Assembly: GCA_022865965.1 (NCBI GenBank)
Contig: JALHTS010000305.1
Span: forward strand, 1-20,040
Direction: 5' to 3'
Origin: Ignavibacteriaceae bacterium
Lineage (GTDB): Bacteria; Bacteroidota; Ignavibacteria; Ignavibacteriales; Ignavibacteriaceae
DNA: 20,040 nt
Shown here piece by piece: positions 16,017 through 20,040 of this stretch. Below the pieces are notes generated by a model. The model had not been told where the DNA came from and made no database searches. It saw only the letters and a list, made by a program, of their open reading frames with translations. The translations under genes and the position numbers were made by a program. Every line of letters starts with the position of its first letter. The stretch's first letter is position 1.

Positions 16017-16664
16017 ATGAAACGAATACTAATAATATTTTTCCAATCCTATTTTTTAGCAATATAAATTTTTCATAGCAGCACAATTTTTTACCTTTGG
16101 CTATTGGGAACGAATACCAGTTTGTAAGCTGAGACACTCCCCGTCATTTCTTTGGTAAAATTGAAAAGGATGCAACATATTCGAATCTAAAAAACATACT
16201 ATTCCACACCACACTTCTTTGAATTTGGTGATTGTAGAGTAGATAGGAGTGGAATTCTATTATCTATATCTAAACCTTTTTTTCGGTCCAATTGGTGATC
16301 CGGATGAATATTTACTTTTTAAGAAAGATGCAAAAGTTTTTATGCAGGATTATGGAATCACGGAATCGGCACTTGATAAGTTGATTTGAGAATCTTACGA
16401 TTTTCTTGGACTTCAATCTTTTTTTACTGTTGGGAGGATGAATGCCGTGCGTGGACAATCAAGAAATGAATGACCGCACAGGAAGTCGCTGGAGAAATAC
16501 ACACAGACTTTTTCAAAAAATTTATTCGTGCTGAAGTTGTTAACTATGATGACTTTATTGAAACAGGCTCATTTGCAAAAGCTAAAGATCTTGGCAAGTG
16601 GCGCCTTGAAGGTAAAGAATATATTGTTAAAGATGGAGATATATTTTCTGTAAGGCATAGTTAG
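16017..16664 (+). pseudogene. ychF: Decayed ychF (OLA1/Obg-family ATPase) pseudogene
   Basis: YchF is a universally conserved ribosome-associated ATPase of about 363 residues; only broken remains are left here. 16075-16245 reads, across several small indels and stops, like the N-terminal part: 'AANF...IEPNT', 'VPDH.LDKL', 'ESKK.TIPTTLEF'. About 160 residues are then missing. From about 16285 the C-terminal part resumes (DPDEYLLFKKDAKVFMQDYG, then ITESALDKLI), hits TGA at 16387-16389, continues ESYDFLGLQSFFTVG, needs a +1 base at about 16433 to read EDECRAWTIKK, meets TGA at 16468-16470, then the TGS domain runs cleanly from ATG 16470 to TAG 16664 ([13 protein letters not shown]...[14 protein letters not shown]). 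The true start may be ATG 16017. The 64-residue TGS piece could in principle still be translated, but there is no clear ribosome-binding site. Confidence 0.85.
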
Positions 16665-16711
16665 ATTGATTGCATGATTGTATGAATGAATGTTTGGATG
16701 AATACTTATCA

Positions 16712-16816
16712 CAAACCCAATTCCTCAAAGTCGTGGGCTATTATTTTTGAGGTATTTCTTTTGTTGAACATTGTATTAGATAAGAAAATTAAGAATATCC
16801 AATGAGATTGGGTTTG
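16712..16816. repeat. Nested inverted repeats between ychF remnant and UDG-like gene
   Basis: CAAACCCAAT (16712-16721) is the exact inverse of ATTGGGTTTG (16807-16816), and inside them CCTCAAA (16723-16729) is the inverse of TTTGAGG (16746-16752). The right arm ends 3 bp before the stop codon of the UDG-like gene. 'ACTTATCA' also occurs directly repeated beside both outer arms. Function unknown; a scar of an excised small element or a folded 3' end are possible. Confidence 0.45.
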
Positions 16817-16819
16817 AAA

Positions 16820-17557
16820 TCACTTATCAACAAATTGTTTATATACACTCCCTGAAAATTTATCAAAACATTTTTTTCTTTGATTGTGAAAATTACCATA
16901 GTTTGAAGGATGAAAAGTGTGAAATACAAATACTCTCTTCCAATTGATTTTAACTATTTCAAATCCACAAGGATAGGTATTTATATCACCCTTTGATGGT
17001 TTTATAACTTCAAATTTATCTTCTATAGCTTTTCTTGTCATCTTTCCCTGAGTAACTATAATGTCCGGCTCTAGCAATTCAATCTCTTTAGAAATGTATT
17101 CTCTACAATTTTTAAACAACTTGTTGTTGGCTTGCTTATGCCCGATCTGATGAGCACAACACTTTGCAGAATTTACATGTGCGAAAAATGGTCCAACGTC
17201 TTCAAACCCTAATCCATTATTAAATTTATGTTCATATAATTTCTGTAATAAAATCTGGGCAGTCTCAAAGGTTCTATACCAGTGAGCATTTTTCTTCTTT
17301 GGTGGGCCGGTTTGTTCTGTAATTTTTCTAACCCAACGGAAGGATCTTTTTGTTGGATCTTTGGGTGCATTAAATGCATCTAGTGAAAGGATAAGCAATC
17401 TTGGTAATGTTGCTTTCGCATATTCAGTTCCAATAAACGTTGCTTTAGCTTCTGTAAATTTGTTAGAATAAGATTTGCATTCTTTGTAGTGCTTACAAGA
17501 AAAATGAAGGGGATGAATACCTTGCTGCCTGTAATATTTATCAAGCTTTCCTATCAT
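16820..17557 (-). CDS. Divergent uracil-DNA-glycosylase-superfamily protein
   Basis: A 245-residue protein with the core pattern of iron-sulfur UDGs (family 4/5): 'AHVNSAKCC...NCREYISKEIELLEPDIIVTQG' matches the family run K-C ... C-x-x-Y-l-x-x-E-i-x-l-l-x-P-x-v-I-v-x-x-G, and 'FHTFHPSNYGNFH' carries the HPS motif (216-218). Four cysteines could hold a cluster: C21, C27, C133 (or C134) and C151, though the first pair is spaced C-x5-C instead of the usual C-x2-C. The canonical N-terminal motif GE-x-PG-x2-E is absent; residues 56-67 read ILSLDAFNAPKD. It may therefore act on another modified or damaged base, or have lost activity. Lysine-rich, AT-rich, 3 bp after a zinc-ribbon gene and next to a pseudogene, consistent with an accessory, possibly acquired, pair. 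A role in repair or phage defence (compare Brig1) is speculation. Confidence 0.7.
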   Translation of the reverse strand: MIGKLDKYYRQQGIHPLHFSCKHYKECKSYSNKFTEAKATFIGTEYAKATLPRLLILSLDAFNAPKDPTKRSFRWVRKITEQTGPPKKKNAHWYRTFETAQILLQKLYEHKFNNGLGFEDVGPFFAHVNSAKCCAHQIGHKQANNKLFKNCREYISKEIELLEPDIIVTQGKMTRKAIEDKFEVIKPSKGDINTYPCGFEIVKINWKRVFVFHTFHPSNYGNFHNQRKKCFDKFSGSVYKQFVDK

Positions 17558-17560
17558 ATA

Positions 17561-17851
17561 CTAATTTGAATTCGGCTTTATTGTTTGAATTACTATTCCA
17601 CCAAAACGAGCTTTATCCGCATAACATTTTATTCCGTTGATATAACAAATGTGATTATCATATTTTTCTTTAGTATCAGCAAAGTACGCCTCGTAACCTC
17701 CGAAAATACTTATATTCCCCAATACTATTTTGCGACCATTTATATCATTTGCTTTTTCTGCACAATCGTGGCACACATAATTTGGATAACGCCGATTAAA
17801 CTCTAACTCTTTATTACAGATTGGGCAGTAGTGCTTCTGCTGACTACTCAT
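17561..17851 (-). CDS. Zinc-ribbon protein paired with the UDG-like gene
   Basis: A 96-residue protein not assigned to a named family. The N-terminus is a classic zinc ribbon, C9-x2-C12 and C27-x2-C30 (CPIC...CHDC), followed by a beta-rich domain with 'GNISIFGGYEAYF', 'HICYINGIKCYAD' and 'ARFGGIVIQ' that is not a known DNA-binding fold to me. It lies 3 bp before the UDG-like gene and so is almost certainly co-transcribed with it; a recruiting or recognition subunit is one possible job (inference). No Shine-Dalgarno is seen and the 72 bp upstream are very AT-rich with no clear promoter. Confidence is high that it is a gene and low on function. Confidence 0.75.
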   Translation of the reverse strand: MSSQQKHYCPICNKELEFNRRYPNYVCHDCAEKANDINGRKIVLGNISIFGGYEAYFADTKEKYDNHICYINGIKCYADKARFGGIVIQTIKPNSN

Positions 17852-17923
17852 AGAATATATGAATTATTTATGATTGATTAAAAGTAACAATAATTTGTCT
17901 AAAATAGGTTTGTTCATAAATAA

Positions 17924-19876
17924 TCACTTCAACAAATACTTTTCTAAAAACATAACTTCGGAGTGAATATAGAAATCACGATTGCTTTTCTTTCTGAAGC
18001 CATGTCCTTCATCTTTTGCGAGAAGATACCAAACTTCACCGGCATTCTTTCTAACAATATCAACAATCTGTTCGGCTTCCGTGTAAGGTACACGCGGATC
18101 GTTTAATCCCTGCACAACGAAAAGCGGGTTGGTTATTTTATGCGCGTTGGTTGTGGGAGAGATTTTATTTAAAAATTCTCTCATATCAGGATCTCTTTCA
18201 TCGCCGTATTCAACTCTTCTTAAATCTCTTCTGTAATCTTGTGTGTTTTCCAAAAATGTAACAAAGTTGCTAATTCCCACAATATCAACGGCGCATTTTA
18301 GCCTATCATTAAAGTGCGTCATAGAAGAAAGCACCATATAACCACCATAAGATCCGCCTGTTACGGCGACACGTTTTGCATCAAGTTCCGGTTGCTCGGC
18401 AATCCAATCTAACAGCTTACCAATATCCTGCACCGATTCTTCACGTTTAAAACCATTGTCTAATTGTAGATATGATTTTCCGTAACCAGATGAACCGCGC
18501 ACATTTGGTTCAATAACAGCAATTCCCATTTCATTAACATAGTACTGAATAAGAGGATTGAAATAAGGTTGAGCTTGTCCTTCCGGTCCGCCGTGAATAT
18601 CAATTAAAACCGGAAAAGGTCCTTTACCTTTTGGTTTATAAACAAAAGCAGGAATCGTTCGTGGTTTGTCATCAACTTCATCAAAGGTATTATAACGAAA
18701 TAACTCAGGAATAAGAAATTTTTCAGTGTTCAGTCCGCCAACTTCGCTGTAAGTCCACCGTTCAGGCGAATTGGTTTTTAGATTCATTTCAAACACATCG
18801 CCGGGAGTTTGCGGCGTGTTAATAACCATTGCTAGTTTTTCACCCTTTGGATGAAACGACAGTCCATAAACTTGTCCAACTGGAATTCCGGGAACTGCAT
18901 TGTAATTCATAGTTTTTGTTTCAAGCAAATAAAGTTTTGACATTCCATCTTCGTTAACTGTAAATGCCAAACGTTGTCCATCATCAGAAAGAGTCATTGA
19001 TCCAACATCCCAATTAATATCATTAGTAAGCGACGTAAAATTTTTAGTTTGCAGATCGTAATATCTTAAACGCTGAAACTCACTGTTTTCATCTGAAGTA
19101 ATAAAAATTCCTTTTCCATCTTTGGAAAATAAAGCTCCGCCATAAGCAATTATTTCTTCAGAAGGATTTATTTGATTTAGTTTTTTGGAGCTTAAATCCA
19201 GCACGTAATAGTAATTTTCATTTGCTGAAACATATTTACCTACAATTAATCTAGAATCATCTGGTGACCAATCAATCGCAAACCAGGCACCACCCTCACT
19301 TAAAACTAGCTCAGCCTTTTCAGGGTCATTAACATCAGCTAAATAAATATCCCAATCAGTCCCATTTCTTTTTGTGCTGTAAAACGAAAATTTATCTCCT
19401 TTATTGCTCCAGTTTGCACCACCATTTCTGGATTTACCATCGGTTAGCATTTTATAGCTGCCGTTATCTAAATCATAAGAAAATATCTGGTAGAATTCTC
19501 CTCCGCCAACATCTTTGCTAAAAAGAAAAATGTTTTTGTTTTTGTCCGGACAAAGCGAAGCGCCGCCAACAGGTTCATTAAAGAACGTAATTTGTTCTCT
19601 TGCACCGCCGGGATTTTTTAGTTTGTGGATTTGAGAAGTTTCTGCAAATCGGGTTGAGATTAAAATTCCCTCATCATTATGTAGCCAATCCTGAAAGGAT
19701 GCTGATCGTGTGTTCTGGTATTGAAATATCTTATCCTTTAGTGATTGTGGAATATCAGGAATGTTTTCAATAACAAGATTTCCTATTTCCTTTCTTTCAA
19801 CCTGAGAAAGAACTGGAGGTGAGAGTGAGATTATAAGTAAGAGTAAGATTAATATTTTGATAGATTTAAAATTCAT
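17924..19876 (-). CDS. Secreted S9 prolyl-oligopeptidase-family peptidase
   Basis: A 650-residue exported serine peptidase. Signal peptide at 1-24 (hydrophobic ILILLLLIISLSPPVLS, cleavage before Q25). Residues about 40-390 form a TolB/PD40-like beta-propeller (repeats such as 'GGANWSNKGDKFSFYST', 'DWSPDDSRLIVG', 'LSDDGQRLAFTV', 'FHPKGEKLAMV'). The alpha/beta-hydrolase domain (about 400-650) has the full triad: S509 in GGSYGGYM, D593 in GLNDPRVP and H625 in DEGHGF. This is the acylaminoacyl-peptidase/DPP IV type, acting on short peptides, likely in the periplasm since no T9SS sorting domain is present. GAGGAG 8 bp before the ATG supports the start. A terminator lies upstream, so the gene probably has its own promoter. 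Confidence 0.95.
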   Translation of the reverse strand: MNFKSIKILILLLLIISLSPPVLSQVERKEIGNLVIENIPDIPQSLKDKIFQYQNTRSASFQDWLHNDEGILISTRFAETSQIHKLKNPGGAREQITFFNEPVGGASLCPDKNKNIFLFSKDVGGGEFYQIFSYDLDNGSYKMLTDGKSRNGGANWSNKGDKFSFYSTKRNGTDWDIYLADVNDPEKAELVLSEGGAWFAIDWSPDDSRLIVGKYVSANENYYYVLDLSSKKLNQINPSEEIIAYGGALFSKDGKGIFITSDENSEFQRLRYYDLQTKNFTSLTNDINWDVGSMTLSDDGQRLAFTVNEDGMSKLYLLETKTMNYNAVPGIPVGQVYGLSFHPKGEKLAMVINTPQTPGDVFEMNLKTNSPERWTYSEVGGLNTEKFLIPELFRYNTFDEVDDKPRTIPAFVYKPKGKGPFPVLIDIHGGPEGQAQPYFNPLIQYYVNEMGIAVIEPNVRGSSGYGKSYLQLDNGFKREESVQDIGKLLDWIAEQPELDAKRVAVTGGSYGGYMVLSSMTHFNDRLKCAVDIVGISNFVTFLENTQDYRRDLRRVEYGDERDPDMREFLNKISPTTNAHKITNPLFVVQGLNDPRVPYTEAEQIVDIVRKNAGEVWYLLAKDEGHGFRKKSNRDFYIHSEVMFLEKYLLK

Positions 19877-19899
19877 TTGAAAACTCCTCTAATTAATAG

Positions 19900-19937
19900 A
19901 AAAATCGCTTCCTATAAAAATATTATAGAAAGCGATT
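19900..19937 (-). terminator. Rho-independent terminator of the partial upstream gene
   Basis: AATCGCTTCCTATAA (19903-19917) pairs with TTATAGAAAGCGATT (19923-19937) with one mismatch around a 5-nt loop. Read on the minus strand it is followed by TTTTT (19900-19904) and lies 22 bp after the stop of the partial gene at the window edge, and before the S9 peptidase. Confidence 0.82.
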
Positions 19938-19959
19938 ACAAAAAATATTAATATCTAAA

Positions 19960-20040
19960 TCATGTTGAATAATTCATTTCATAACCGCTGAAAAACGACA
20001 TTACTATTCCCCACATAGCGGCGAAGAATATTATAACCAA
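19960..20040 (-). CDS. C-terminal end of a membrane protein (partial)
   Basis: Minus-strand frame open from the window edge to a TGA at 19960-19962, giving 26 residues: a hydrophobic stretch (LVIIFFAAMWGIVMSFFSGY) and a short tail. This looks like the last membrane helix of a protein that starts beyond the window; the terminator 22 bp downstream supports a real gene end. The family cannot be named. Confidence 0.5.
   Translation of the reverse strand: MVIIFFAAMWGIVMSFFSGYEMNYST

Noticed and set aside
1..20040. Sigma-54 (-24/-12) promoter near the NtrC-type regulator or the secretin operon
   Set aside because: No TGGCAC-N5-TTGC-like site was found in non-coding DNA of the window; a motif scan over the genome would be needed.
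1..20040. CRISPR array or complete insertion sequence
   Set aside because: No regularly spaced direct repeats and no transposase gene were seen; only short inverted repeats near 15.9 and 16.7 kb.

Overview
The window most likely comes from a free-living member of the Bacteroidota/Ignavibacteria lineage. Three observations point there. A secreted protease ends in a type IX secretion (T9SS) type A sorting domain of the NYPNPFNPST kind. The tRNA-Lys promoter matches the Bacteroidota TTTG / TAnnTTTG consensus. The DNA is AT-rich, and Shine-Dalgarno sites are present at some starts and absent at others. The exact genus is not determinable from the sequence.

Layout. (1) 1-6056, plus strand: a tightly packed operon with gaps of 1-8 bp. 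It holds the tail of a small pilus/secretion-type protein, a short secretin, a CheY-like receiver, a very large membrane hybrid histidine kinase with three receiver domains, and a receiver protein whose C-terminal half looks like a histidine-kinase dimerization helix pair without an ATPase domain. (2) 6053-9400, minus strand: a two-gene NtrC/NtrB-like operon (sigma-54 activator followed by a soluble PAS-GAF hybrid kinase) that meets the first operon tail to tail with a 4-bp overlap. Together these five signalling proteins carry seven receiver domains and two complete kinases next to a secretin gene. (3) 9431-9590: tRNA-Lys(UUU) with its own promoter and terminator. (4) 9723-11136, plus strand: a small membrane protein with a four-cysteine tail and a CDF-family metal exporter with a terminator. 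(5) 11246-15732, minus strand: hemL, a T9SS-exported subtilisin-like protease and a LapA-like membrane protein in one probable operon. (6) 15733-17923: a gene-poor, very AT-rich stretch. It holds an orphan hairpin, a badly decayed ychF (OLA1-type ATPase) pseudogene, nested inverted repeats, and a two-gene minus-strand unit encoding a divergent uracil-DNA-glycosylase-superfamily protein and a zinc-ribbon protein. (7) 17924-20040, minus strand: a secreted S9 prolyl-oligopeptidase, preceded by a terminator and the tail of another membrane-protein gene.

The most notable points are: the divergent UDG-like/zinc-ribbon gene pair beside a decaying gene; the 20-bp GC-rich palindrome that sits in frame inside the sorting domain of the protease and encodes LPAGRQG; the ychF pseudogene; and the receiver-DHp protein lacking a catalytic domain within the dense phosphorelay locus.
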